A DNA stretch of 64,000 nucleotides from JAGCJX01 sp045638645 (GTDB lineage: Bacteria; Bacteroidota; Bacteroidia; Bacteroidales; UBA932). Shown piece after piece: positions 16,868 through 25,398 of this stretch (positions within the stretch are counted from its first letter, which is position 1; every line of letters begins with the position of its first letter). The notes beneath the pieces were generated by a model. It was not told the DNA's origin. It searched no databases and saw nothing but the letters and a program-made list of their open reading frames with translations. Location: contig JAZUBU010000005.1 of the NCBI GenBank assembly GCA_045638645.1, positions 73,797 through 137,796 on the forward strand, read 5' to 3'. A program made the translations under genes and the position numbers.

Positions 16868-17692
16868 TTATTTTTTTCTTCTCTCAATGATAAATTTGTT
16901 TGAAGTGCTCTTCGGGTTACGAGTCTTGTAACCTTTAGCAGGAAGACCCTTGCGTGAACGAGGGTGTCCTCCGGAAGCGCGACCTTCACCACCACCCATC
17001 GGGTGATCAACCGGGTTCATTACTACACCGCGAACGCGAGGTCTGCGACCCAACCAACGTTTGCGACCAGCTTTACCGTGAGATTCGAGGTTATGGTCGG
17101 GATTAGATACTGTACCAACGGTTGCGCGGCAAGAAACCAATACCATACGAGTTTCGCCTGAAGGGAGGCGCAAGATAGCGTGGTTGCCTTCGCGAGCCGT
17201 CAATTGAGCGTAAGTACCGGCACTACGAGCCATCGCTGCTCCTTGACCAGGACGCAATTCGATGTTGTGTACCAAAGTACCGAGAGGAATATTTGCAAGA
17301 GGAAGTGTATTACCGACTTCGGGAGCCACATTGGGACCAGAAGCAATCACTTGACCAACTTGGAGTCCGTTGGGAGCGATGATGTAACGTTTCTCTCCGT
17401 CAGCATAAACCACCAAGGCAATGCGTGCACTACGGTTGGGATCGTATTCAATAGTTTTTACGGTTGCGGTGTACTCGTCTTTGTTACGCAAGAAGTCGAT
17501 AACACGGTACATGCGTTTGTGACCGCCACCAATGTAGCGCATGGTCATTTTACCCTGATTGTTACGACCACCAGTTTTGCGAATCGGTTCCAACAAGGAT
17601 TTTTCCGGTTTCGCGCAGGTGATTTCGTCAAATGCGCTAATCACTTTATTTCTTTGACCGGGGGTAACCGGTTTGAATTTACGTACTGCCAT
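16868..17692 (-). CDS. rplB: 50S ribosomal protein L2
   Basis: 274 residues from ATG 17692, the normal L2 length. MAVRKFKPVTPGQR at the start, GGGHKRMYRVIDF in the middle, and NPVDHPMGGGEGRASGG near the C-terminus carry the conserved histidine loop that supports the peptidyl-transferase centre. The frame continues upstream for nine codons into rplW-rplB spacer sequence, but the MAVRKF start is conserved and follows rplW by 4 nt. Confidence 0.97.
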   Translation of the reverse strand: MAVRKFKPVTPGQRNKVISAFDEITCAKPEKSLLEPIRKTGGRNNQGKMTMRYIGGGHKRMYRVIDFLRNKDEYTATVKTIEYDPNRSARIALVVYADGEKRYIIAPNGLQVGQVIASGPNVAPEVGNTLPLANIPLGTLVHNIELRPGQGAAMARSAGTYAQLTAREGNHAILRLPSGETRMVLVSCRATVGTVSNPDHNLESHGKAGRKRWLGRRPRVRGVVMNPVDHPMGGGEGRASGGHPRSRKGLPAKGYKTRNPKSTSNKFIIERRKK

Positions 17693-17696
17693 AGGA

Positions 17697-17987
17697 TTAA
17701 ATATTGCTGTAGAAATCAATCTTATCTTCGCCGGCCAAAGTCACATACGCCTTCTTGTAGTGGTTGGCACGACCTGTCAACAATCCCGCTTTGGTATAGC
17801 GGCTTTTACGTTTTCCATGGTAGTTAACGGTATTTACACTCTTAACCGTTACACCATACATTTGCTCAACCGCATTTTTAATCTCAATCTTGTTAGCAGC
17901 GCGGTCAACAATAAAACCGTAACGATTCAATTTTTCGCCAAGAATCGTCAATTTTTCAGTTACTATAGGCTTAATGATAATTCCCAT
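17697..17987 (-). CDS. rplW: 50S ribosomal protein L23
   Basis: 96 residues. IIKPIVTEKLTILGEKLNRY and YGFIVDRAANKIEIKNAVEQ match L23, as does VKSVNTVNYHGKRKSRYTKA. L23 sits at the exit tunnel and docks trigger factor and SRP. It is placed between rplD (12 nt upstream) and rplB (4 nt downstream), the standard order. Confidence 0.96.
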   Translation of the reverse strand: MGIIIKPIVTEKLTILGEKLNRYGFIVDRAANKIEIKNAVEQMYGVTVKSVNTVNYHGKRKSRYTKAGLLTGRANHYKKAYVTLAGEDKIDFYSNI

Positions 17988-17999
17988 TGCTCTTAACGG

Positions 18000-18626
18000 T
18001 TATTTGCGTCTTTCTACGAGAATGTCTTGAACACCGTCAACCATTACCAAGTGGTAAGCATTGAGGATGCTGTAAGTGTTGATTTCGTCAACAGAAATCA
18101 CTTTTACATTCTGCAAGTTGCGAGACGATCTGTAAATATTTTCTGAGTTTTGAGGAAGTACGAAGAGGGTTCTTCTTGAGTTTGCTTTCAAGTTGTCAAG
18201 AATTTTGATGAAATCCTTGGTCTTCGGAGCTTCCATTTCGAACGGCTCAACCATGGTGATTGCGTTGTCTTGTGCCTTGTATGACAAAGCAGAGAAACGA
18301 GCCAATTGTTTGAGCTTTTTGTTCAATTTGAAGCGATAGCAGCGCGGTTGGGGACCGAATACACGACCACCACCTACGAAGGTGTTCGCTTTGATGCTAC
18401 CGTGGCGTGCACCACCTGAGCCTTTTTGGCGAACGATCTTCTTTGTACTATAAGCAACTTCCCAACGTTCTTTGGTTTTGTGGGTTCCTTGACGTTGGTG
18501 AGCAAGGTATTGTTTTACATCGAGATAGATTGCGTGATCGTTGGGTTGAATTCCAAAAATTTGATCATCGAGAACGACTTTCTTTCCAGAGTCTGTTCCG
18601 TCAATTTTGTAAACTGATAATTCCAT
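18000..18626 (-). CDS. rplD: 50S ribosomal protein L4
   Basis: 208 residues. The L4 motifs KTKERWEVAYSTKKIVRQKG and SGGARHGSIKANTFVGGGRV (the tunnel loop) and FGPQPRCYRFKLNKKLK are present. L4 is the autorepressor of the S10 operon in Escherichia coli; whether it regulates this fragment is unknown. A GGAGG Shine-Dalgarno lies 8 nt before the ATG (18635-18639), inside the end of rplC, unusual for this phylum. Confidence 0.96.
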   Translation of the reverse strand: MELSVYKIDGTDSGKKVVLDDQIFGIQPNDHAIYLDVKQYLAHQRQGTHKTKERWEVAYSTKKIVRQKGSGGARHGSIKANTFVGGGRVFGPQPRCYRFKLNKKLKQLARFSALSYKAQDNAITMVEPFEMEAPKTKDFIKILDNLKANSRRTLFVLPQNSENIYRSSRNLQNVKVISVDEINTYSILNAYHLVMVDGVQDILVERRK

Positions 18627-18629
18627 CGC

Positions 18630-19253
18630 TTAATCCTCCAAAATTACATAAGAACCTTTAGCTCCCGGAATCGATCCTTTTACCAGAACCAAATTGTTTT
18701 CGGGAATCACTTTAATCACTTTCAAGTTTTGAATCTTAACGCGGTCACCGCCCATGCGGCCAGCCATTCTCATACCCTTGAATACCCGGGAAGGCCAAGA
18801 TGAAGCACCCAAAGATCCGGGAGCGCGGAGACGGTTGTGTTGACCGTGAGTTTGTCCGCCAACTCCAGCAAATCCGTGACGTTTCACAACGCCTTGGAAG
18901 CCTTTACCTTTAGAAATACCGGTTACATCTACCCATTCTACATCTTCAGTGAAGACGTCAGCAACGGTGAGAGTGTCACCCAATTTCAATTCTTGTTCGA
19001 ATCCATGGAATTCAACAAGTTTGTACTTGGGAGTGGTTCCTGCCTTTTCAAAGTGCCCTTTCAGGGGCTTGCTGACACGCGTTTCTTTCATTTCGTCATA
19101 GGCAAGTTGTACAGCGGCATAACCATCTTTTTCTACTGTACGAATTTGCGTAACAACACACGGACCAGCCTCAATAACGGTGCATGGAATATTTTTTCCA
19201 TCAGCATCGAAAACGGAAGTCATTCCGATTTTTTTTCCAATTAATCCAGGCAT
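18630..19253 (-). CDS. rplC: 50S ribosomal protein L3
   Basis: 207 residues. MPGLIGKKIGMTSVFDADGK at the N-terminus and the central FQGVVKRHGFAGVGGQTHGQ loop are L3 signatures; the loop reaches the peptidyl-transferase centre and contains the glutamine that is methylated by PrmB in other bacteria. It is the first gene of this unit. Normally rpsJ precedes it, but here only a 169-nt region with a promoter separates it from a divergent GDPD gene. Confidence 0.97.
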   Translation of the reverse strand: MPGLIGKKIGMTSVFDADGKNIPCTVIEAGPCVVTQIRTVEKDGYAAVQLAYDEMKETRVSKPLKGHFEKAGTTPKYKLVEFHGFEQELKLGDTLTVADVFTEDVEWVDVTGISKGKGFQGVVKRHGFAGVGGQTHGQHNRLRAPGSLGASSWPSRVFKGMRMAGRMGGDRVKIQNLKVIKVIPENNLVLVKGSIPGAKGSYVILED

Positions 19254-19294
19254 TGGTTTAATTTAAATAAGTGTTAATCAATAATTTACTATGT

Positions 19295-19313
19295 CCCGCA
19301 CACTTTTTGCGGG
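19295..19313 (-). promoter_or_regulatory. 5'-terminal stem-loop in the rplC operon leader
   Basis: On the minus strand the transcript should begin within or just before CCCGCA...TGCGGG, a 6-bp stem with a 7-nt loop. It lies immediately downstream of the -7 box at 19317-19324, so it would cap the 5' end of the mRNA. A role in mRNA stability or autoregulation is inference. Confidence 0.45.
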
Positions 19314-19316
19314 CTG

Positions 19317-19346
19317 CAAAGATAGGACTATTTTTTTAATTTACAA
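19317..19346 (-). promoter_or_regulatory. Promoter of the rplC-rpsC ribosomal unit
   Basis: On the minus strand: TTG (19344-19346), a 19-nt spacer, then TATCTTTG (19317-19324) followed by C. This is a near-perfect Bacteroides promoter and shows the unit starts its own transcription rather than reading through from rpsJ. Confidence 0.85.
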
Positions 19347-19422
19347 TAGTTTATCGAAATTTTCTTCTTAATTTCATTGCTTGGAACAAAATCGTTCCTG
19401 CCTAACCAGTAAGCAATTACCG

Positions 19423-20187
19423 ATGAAAACCTGTCTCAAAACAAGCCTGCTCACACTTGCTGCAGCTCTCGTCTGCCTGACGGCGACGGCCCAACCCAAA
19501 GTCATTGCACACCGTGGCTATTGGAAAACCGCCCATTCGGCCCAAAATTCACTCGCCTCCTGGATCAAAGCGGACTCCATAGGCTGCTACGGTTCCGAAT
19601 TTGATGTGTGGCTGACCGGCGATGACCAGCTCATCGTCAACCATGACCACCTGTACAGGGGCATCTACATGACGAAAGCCGACGCAAAAACCATCTGCAG
19701 CTTGAAACTGCCCAATGGCGAAACGATCCCCACCCTCGAGGCCTACCTGGAGTTGGCCAAGAAGCACCCGAAGACCCGCCTGATTCTGGAATTGAAATCC
19801 CACAGCGATCCTGCCCGGGAAAACCTGGCTGCGGAGAAAGTCGCAGAGACGCTCCAACAGCACGGACTGCTGGACCGTACCGACATCATCGCCTTCTCCT
19901 TAAATGCCTGCCTGGCCTTCCGCAAACTCTTGCCGGAGACCCGTATCCAATACCTGAACGGAGACCTTACCCCACAGGAAGTGCACAAGTTGGGTCTCAA
20001 CGGAATCGACTACTCGTTCAAGACACTGCAAAAACACCCCGAATGGATCCAAGAAGCCCATGACCTGGGGCTGGAAGTCAATGTCTGGACCGTAAACAAA
20101 GAAGAAAATTTACGAAAATGCCTGGAATGGAAGGTGGATTACATCACGACCGACGAACCCGAACTCCTGCAAAAACTGCTTCTTTGA
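19423..20187 (+). CDS. Secreted glycerophosphodiester phosphodiesterase
   Basis: 254 residues from ATG 19423, with signal peptide MKTCLKTSLLTLAAALVCLT ending at TATAQ. The GDPD domain covers the whole mature part: VIAHRGYWKTAHSAQNSLAS (catalytic HRG and ENS-type segment), GSEFDVWLTGDDQLIVNHDH (metal-binding E-D and the second catalytic histidine), LILELKSH, and VNVWTVNKEENLRKCL with ITTDEPELL at the end. It should hydrolyse glycerophosphodiesters to glycerol-3-phosphate and an alcohol in the periplasm. It is divergent from rplC and has no obvious consensus promoter. Confidence 0.9.
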   Translation: MKTCLKTSLLTLAAALVCLTATAQPKVIAHRGYWKTAHSAQNSLASWIKADSIGCYGSEFDVWLTGDDQLIVNHDHLYRGIYMTKADAKTICSLKLPNGETIPTLEAYLELAKKHPKTRLILELKSHSDPARENLAAEKVAETLQQHGLLDRTDIIAFSLNACLAFRKLLPETRIQYLNGDLTPQEVHKLGLNGIDYSFKTLQKHPEWIQEAHDLGLEVNVWTVNKEENLRKCLEWKVDYITTDEPELLQKLLL

Positions 20188-20197
20188 TGATTTTTTG

Positions 20198-20227
20198 TTG
20201 GTTTCGGAGCGAAATTTCCTACATTTG
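20198..20227 (+). promoter_or_regulatory. Promoter of aspA
   Basis: TTG at 20198-20200, a 19-nt spacer and TACATTTG at 20220-20227 match the Bacteroides consensus. It predicts a leader of about 50 nt before the ATG at 20279. Confidence 0.75.
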
Positions 20228-20278
20228 CGGAATTATGCATTAATTTGACAATCATTAATTTTATCAATAACAATCACT

Positions 20279-21709
20279 ATGATTCAATATTCATTCAAAA
20301 CCTCCGGAAAAACCCGCACAGAACACGACTTGTTGGGTTACAAAGAAGTACCGCAAGAAGCCTTGTTCGGTATCCAAACCCTCCGCGCGATTGAAAACTT
20401 CCAAATCAGCTGCCACCGCTTGGGTGACTTTGTTGAGTTTACAAAAGCCTTCGGTATTGTAAAGAAAGGTGCTGCCTTGGCAAACCACGGCCTGGGCTTG
20501 ATGTCGGATGAGGTAAAAGACGCCATCTGCCAAGCTTGCGACGAATTGATGGAAGGCAAACACACCGAACACTTCCCCATCGACATGATTCAAGGAGGAG
20601 CCGGAACCAGCTGCAACATGAATGCCAACGAAGTGATCGCCAACCGCGCATTGGAAATCATGGGCAAAGAACACGGAGCGTATGAATTTGTTCACCCGAA
20701 CGACCACGTGAACATGGCTCAATCCACCAACGACGCTTATCCGGTAGCCATGCACTTGGGCTTGTACATGATGCACTTCCAAATCCGTGCTGCATTGGAT
20801 CGTTTGATTGCTGCTTTCGAAGCAAAAGGCAAAGAATTCGCTGACATCATCAAGATGGGCCGCACCCAATTGCAAGATGCCGTTCCGATGACTTTGGGAC
20901 AATCGTTCGATGCATTTGCAACCGCTTTGAAGAGCGAAGCCAAAAAACTGGACCGCGCTTCTCACGAATTCCTGACCATCAACATGGGTGCTACCGCCAT
21001 CGGTACCGGTATTACCGCAGAACCTGGCTATGCTGAATCTTGCACCCAATTCATCAAAGAAATCAGTGACTGGGACATCACCTTGGCTGAAGACTTGGTT
21101 GAAGCTACCAACGACACTTCTTGCATGGTAGGTTACTCGGCTGCCTTGAAGAGCCTCGCAATCCGCGTATCCAAAATCTGCAACGACTTGCGCTTGATGT
21201 CTTCTGGTCCCCGCACCGGTTTGCAAGAAATCAACTTGCCTCCGAAACAACCCGGTTCTTCCATCATGCCTGGTAAAGTAAACCCGGTCATTCCGGAAGT
21301 CATGAACCAAATCTGCTTCAAAGTATTTGGTAACGACACCACCATTGCTTTCGCTTCCGAAGCTGCGCAATTGGAATTGAACGTTATGGAACCCGTGCTG
21401 ATCGAATCCTTGGTAGAATCTATCCAATGGTTGACCGCAGGTTTCGACACCTTGCGTGTAGAATGCATCGAAGGCATCACCGCCAATGCACAACACTGCC
21501 GCCACATGGTGGAACACAGCATCGGTATCGTGACCGCTTTGAAACCCTACATCGGTTATGCCAACAGCACCGAGGTAGCAAAAGAAGCATTGGAAACAGG
21601 AGGAAGCGTTTACCAATTGGTTCTGGACAAAGGTCTCTTGTCAAAAGAACAATTGGACAAGATCATGGATCCCAAAAACATGATCAAACCCACCAAGATT
21701 GAATTCTAA
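20279..21709 (+). CDS. aspA: Aspartate ammonia-lyase
   Basis: 476 residues. The fumarase/aspartase superfamily signature GSSIMPGKVNPVIPEVMNQ is present, with TRTEHDLLGYKEVPQEALFG at the N-terminus and GGAGTSCNMNANEVIANRA and MAQSTNDAYP in the active-site regions. These favour aspartase over fumarase C. It converts aspartate to fumarate and ammonia, feeding fumarate respiration to succinate, a central route in anaerobic Bacteroidales. It has its own promoter. Codon choice is biased, as in the ribosomal genes, which suggests high expression. A long hairpin follows at 21736-21781. Confidence 0.95.
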   Translation: MIQYSFKTSGKTRTEHDLLGYKEVPQEALFGIQTLRAIENFQISCHRLGDFVEFTKAFGIVKKGAALANHGLGLMSDEVKDAICQACDELMEGKHTEHFPIDMIQGGAGTSCNMNANEVIANRALEIMGKEHGAYEFVHPNDHVNMAQSTNDAYPVAMHLGLYMMHFQIRAALDRLIAAFEAKGKEFADIIKMGRTQLQDAVPMTLGQSFDAFATALKSEAKKLDRASHEFLTINMGATAIGTGITAEPGYAESCTQFIKEISDWDITLAEDLVEATNDTSCMVGYSAALKSLAIRVSKICNDLRLMSSGPRTGLQEINLPPKQPGSSIMPGKVNPVIPEVMNQICFKVFGNDTTIAFASEAAQLELNVMEPVLIESLVESIQWLTAGFDTLRVECIEGITANAQHCRHMVEHSIGIVTALKPYIGYANSTEVAKEALETGGSVYQLVLDKGLLSKEQLDKIMDPKNMIKPTKIEF

Positions 21710-21735
21710 TCACCAATTTATAAACTAAGGAATAC

Positions 21736-21781
21736 AAGGCTATTTTCGGATCCACCTTCAGAGGTGACCGGAAATAGCCTT
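21736..21781 (+). promoter_or_regulatory. Long two-part hairpin between aspA and the ABC-F gene
   Basis: AAGGCTATTTTCGG pairs with CCGGAAATAGCCTT (one mismatch over 14 bp), and the loop holds a second stem CACCT-TCAG-AGGTG. No T-tract follows; instead the ABC-F ATG lies 12 nt after the stem. It may end the aspA transcript or control ABC-F expression. Confidence 0.6.
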
Positions 21782-21793
21782 CCTAATCAAAAT

Positions 21794-23686
21794 ATGGCCA
21801 GTTATTTAGAGGTCAACCACCTTTCCAAATCCTACGGACCCCGCATCCTGTTTGAGAACCTCTCCTTCCACATCAACGAAGGGGACAAAATCGCATTGAT
21901 CGCCCCCAACGGTACCGGCAAAACTTCCTTGCTGAAAATTCTTGCGGGGATCGACTCCTCCGATGGAGACGGCTCGGTCCGCTTCCTGCGCGACATCACG
22001 GTCGCCTTCTTGGAACAGGACCAGATCTACCCTCCCCATCAGACGGTGTATGACGTTGTGTTCGAAGGATGTGGTGAAAAAGCTGGCATCCTCCGCGAAT
22101 ACGAAGAAGCCCTCGCTTCTGAGGATACGCAACGCATCGAAAAGGCGATGACCGCCATGGACCGGGCTGATGCCTGGAATTACGAACACGAAATCCGGGA
22201 GATTCTCTCGATCCTGAAAATCCGGAACCTGGAGCAACCCGCCCACACCTTGAGTGGAGGAGAACGCAAACGCGTGGCCATTGCCGCCATGCTCATCCGC
22301 AAAGCCGACTTCCTGGTGATGGACGAACCGACCAACCACCTGGACTTGGAAAGCATTGAATTTCTGGAAGATTACCTGTCACGGTCACGCTGTACCTTGC
22401 TAATGGTCACCCACGACCGTTATTTCCTGGACCGGATCTGCAACCAGATTCTGGAAATGGCAGACGGCACCTTGTACCGCTACCCCGGCAACTACTCCTA
22501 CTTCCTGGAGAAACGGGAAGAGCGGATCCAGAACTTCAAGACCGAGACCGACAAGGCGCGCAACCTGCTGCGCACCGAACTGGACTGGATGCGCCGCATG
22601 CCCTGCGCACGAGGCACCAAAGCCAAATACCGCATCGACGCCTTTTACGACCTGCAGGAACGGGCCTCCCAACGCATCCAGGAACAAAACCTGGAAATCC
22701 AGGCCGGCATGTCCCGACTGGGCAAGAAAATCATCCATTGCCGGCACCTGCACTACCGTTGGGAAGATTTTGTGGGTGTGGAAGACTTTACCTACAACTT
22801 CGCCCCGGGAGAAAAAGTGGGACTGGTCGGCAAAAATGGGGTTGGTAAGAGTACCTTCCTCAACCTGCTGGTCGGCAACCTGGAGGCCACGTCCGGAGAA
22901 ATCGAACGGGGAACCACCCTCAACATCGGCTATTACCGGCAAGAGGGCATTTCGTTCAATCCGGAACAAACCGTCATCGACATCGTTCGGGACATCGCCG
23001 AGACCGTCACCCTCTCAGACGGCAAGACCGTCACGGCATCTTCCTTCCTGAACCGATTCCTTTTCCCTCCTTCGTCCCACTACACCAAAGTTGAGAAACT
23101 CAGCGGAGGGGAGAAACGACGCCTCTACCTGCTCACCATTCTGATGAGAAGTCCCAACTTCCTCATCCTTGACGAGCCAACCAACGACCTGGACATCATG
23201 ACCCTCAACGTACTGGAAGAATACCTCAAAGATTTTCCGGGTTCCCTGCTCGTTGTCTCCCACGACCGTTTCTTCCTGGACAAACTGGCCGACCACCTGT
23301 TTATTTTTGAAGGCAACGGCCGCATCAAAGACTTTGTCGGCACCTACTCCGGCTACCGCCAATACGTATTGGACCGCCAGGCCGAACAACGCAATGCCGA
23401 ACGCATCGCCGCAGAAAAAAAAGCAAAGAATGCGAAGGTATCCGCCCCGGATACCGCTTCCCAACAGCCTCCCAAAAAGAAAAAACTCTCGTACAAGGAA
23501 CAGAAAGAACTGGAACAACTGGAGAAAGACCTGGCCGACCTGGAACAGGAAAAAACCGACTTGGAAACCCGACTGTCCAACGGAACACTATCCGGTGACG
23601 ATCTGAACCGCGCATCGGTTCGCATCGGAGAAATCCTCAACTTGTTGGATGAGAAAGAACTCCGCTGGCTGGAACTGAACGACTGA
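21794..23686 (+). CDS. ABC-F family ATPase (Uup-like)
   Basis: 630 residues from ATG 21794. Two ATP-binding cassettes on one chain, no membrane segments. First: IALIAPNGTGKTSLLKIL (Walker A), LSGGERKRVAIA (signature), LVMDEPTNHLDLESIE (Walker B). Second: VGLVGKNGVGKSTFLNLL, LSGGEKRRLYLL, LILDEPTNDLDIMTLN. A linker of about 80 residues joins the cassettes (the P-site tRNA interaction motif), and the last 110 residues form a Lys/Glu-rich coiled coil (KKKLSYKEQKELEQLEKDLA), as in Uup. ABC-F proteins act on the ribosomal E site. The family includes antibiotic-protection proteins, but the Uup-type C-terminus favours a housekeeping role. Confidence 0.92.
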   Translation: MASYLEVNHLSKSYGPRILFENLSFHINEGDKIALIAPNGTGKTSLLKILAGIDSSDGDGSVRFLRDITVAFLEQDQIYPPHQTVYDVVFEGCGEKAGILREYEEALASEDTQRIEKAMTAMDRADAWNYEHEIREILSILKIRNLEQPAHTLSGGERKRVAIAAMLIRKADFLVMDEPTNHLDLESIEFLEDYLSRSRCTLLMVTHDRYFLDRICNQILEMADGTLYRYPGNYSYFLEKREERIQNFKTETDKARNLLRTELDWMRRMPCARGTKAKYRIDAFYDLQERASQRIQEQNLEIQAGMSRLGKKIIHCRHLHYRWEDFVGVEDFTYNFAPGEKVGLVGKNGVGKSTFLNLLVGNLEATSGEIERGTTLNIGYYRQEGISFNPEQTVIDIVRDIAETVTLSDGKTVTASSFLNRFLFPPSSHYTKVEKLSGGEKRRLYLLTILMRSPNFLILDEPTNDLDIMTLNVLEEYLKDFPGSLLVVSHDRFFLDKLADHLFIFEGNGRIKDFVGTYSGYRQYVLDRQAEQRNAERIAAEKKAKNAKVSAPDTASQQPPKKKKLSYKEQKELEQLEKDLADLEQEKTDLETRLSNGTLSGDDLNRASVRIGEILNLLDEKELRWLELND

Positions 23687-23694
23687 CAGAATCC

Positions 23695-25386
23695 CTAGTA
23701 CTCAAAGGAACTGCCCCCGATGAACTCCCGCAAGAGAGAGGTAGGAGGAATGCTGGCGATTTCTGCCGGAGTCAATGGAAGAATCAACGACAGGAATTTC
23801 CGCAAACGTACACATTCCGCAAAGGCCGGTGAGGTGGCAGGTATGCGCGAAAGCAAGGGCTCTGCATAATACCGCAACAAGGGCAATTCAAAAATCAACG
23901 ATGAGTTGAAGAAGACATCTGCATTCTCCTGGTACGGGAAGATATTCTTCTCCTCTCCCCGACGCACACTCGGCCATCGGAGAATGGTCTCCGCGGGAAC
24001 AACGCCGCGAGTGGCATCATCGCGGACCATCCTTCGCAACATCCGGTTATCGGATGTCGAAATCAAATTGTTCTCATCCAAAGACAAAGGTGTCAGCGCA
24101 GAAACATACACCCGGAAAATCCGGTCCGGATCCACTTCTTGCAAGAGATTCGGATTCAAGGCATGAATACCCTCCATGATCAGGACATCGCCCGCAGCCA
24201 ACTGGATCCGGTGTCCTTTGAAGGTGCGACGTCCTTTTTTGAAATCAAACGTCGGCAGCTCCACTTCCTCTCCTGCAAACAACTGATTCAACTGCTGGTT
24301 CAAGAACGGCAGATCCAGGGCATACAACGACTCAAAATCGTACTCACCTTGCTCATCCAAAGGGGTCTGCTCCCGATCCACAAAATAATCATCCATGGCA
24401 ATCACCACCGGATTCAAGCCCCTTACCCGGCATTGCAACGCAATGCGCTTGGAACTTGTGGTCTTGCCACTGCTGGAAGGACCCGAAATCAAAATCAGCT
24501 TGATACGGTCCCGCCGGGCCACAATCTGATCAACAATAGAGGCGTACTTGCGTTCGTGCAAAGTTTCCATCATCTGAATCAGCTCCTTTGCCTTGCCCTG
24601 ACGGATGATTTCATTGACTTGAGCAATGCTGTCTGCCCCCAAAATCGAATACCACTCGGCACTTTCCGCAAAAGCCTCCGCCAACTTGTCCTGGTACACC
24701 TCCTGCACCGGACAGTCCGGCGTTGCATAATTGGGGGACTGCAAACAGAAGCCTCGGCTAAAAGGAATCAGCTCAAAATAATACACCGCTCCGGTTGAGT
24801 ACAACAACGGACCATAAAACGTATCCGGATAGTCTTCAAGGTAATACATGGATACAAAATGCCGGTCAAGATTCTCCACCAACGCAGCTTTCTGATATTT
24901 CCCTTGCTGACGGAACAACGCAGAAGCCTCTTGAGCAGGCATCTTGGTCTTACGGATCAACACATCCTCCGCAATGATCTCGCGCATCCGGGTTTCCAAT
25001 GTAACGAACTGCTCCGGCTCCAGGATAAAAGGCGTCCGGGAGCGAGAGTCCTCGCGCAACTCACCATAGATGCCATTGGGCAGGTTGTATTCCAAGACCA
25101 GCTGCAGTTGCGGGAACACATCCGCCACCGCCTTCTGCAACAAGAAAGAAAGGGTACGGCAATAGGTTCTGCGACCGTCAGGATGTCCCATGTCCACGAA
25201 GCGGAAAGAGCATGACTGGTATAACCGGTGGCCCAATTCTTTCAGCTGGTTGTCCACCAGAGCAGCCACCACCGGCTAGCGCATCTGAGGACTGATCCGA
25301 TGCATGAGTTCAATCAAAGAAGTCCCTGGCTGACATTCGTAGGTCATACCGGTGTTCTCGCAATACACAGCAAAGCTTTCTTTCAT
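23695..25386 (-). pseudogene. Nucleoside (uridine) kinase-like gene interrupted by an in-frame amber codon
   Basis: The full frame from ATG 25386 has 564 codons, close to the usual length of the Bacteroidales nucleoside kinase with a TGS-type N-terminus. It begins MKESFAVYCENTGMTYECQP and then meets TAG at 25276-25278 (codon 37), followed directly by PVVAALVDNQLKELGHRLYQ, which continues the expected homology. After that come a ThrRS-like second domain (LSFLLQKAVADVFPQLQLVL) and a C-terminal P-loop kinase (LILISGPSSSGKTTSSKRIA, VIAMDDYFVD, VLIMEGIHALNP). TAG is the terminal stop of this gene too, so it is not reassigned. A GTG two codons after the amber (25272) could allow re-initiation, giving a 525-residue protein that lacks most of the TGS domain. 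Nonsense mutation, sequencing error and re-initiation all remain possible. Confidence 0.75.
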
Positions 25387-25398
25387 GGTCGTTGTTCG

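Noticed and set aside
20291..21616. 441-codon open frame antisense to aspA
   Set aside because: It is a shadow of biased codon use in aspA; no signal, motif or promoter supports it, and aspA itself is certain.
21794..23686. Antibiotic-resistance ABC-F protein
   Set aside because: The Uup-like C-terminal coiled coil and housekeeping context do not support a resistance role.
25276..25278. TAG as a recoded amino acid
   Set aside because: No pyrrolysine or suppressor machinery is in the window, and TAG ends several normal genes, including this one.
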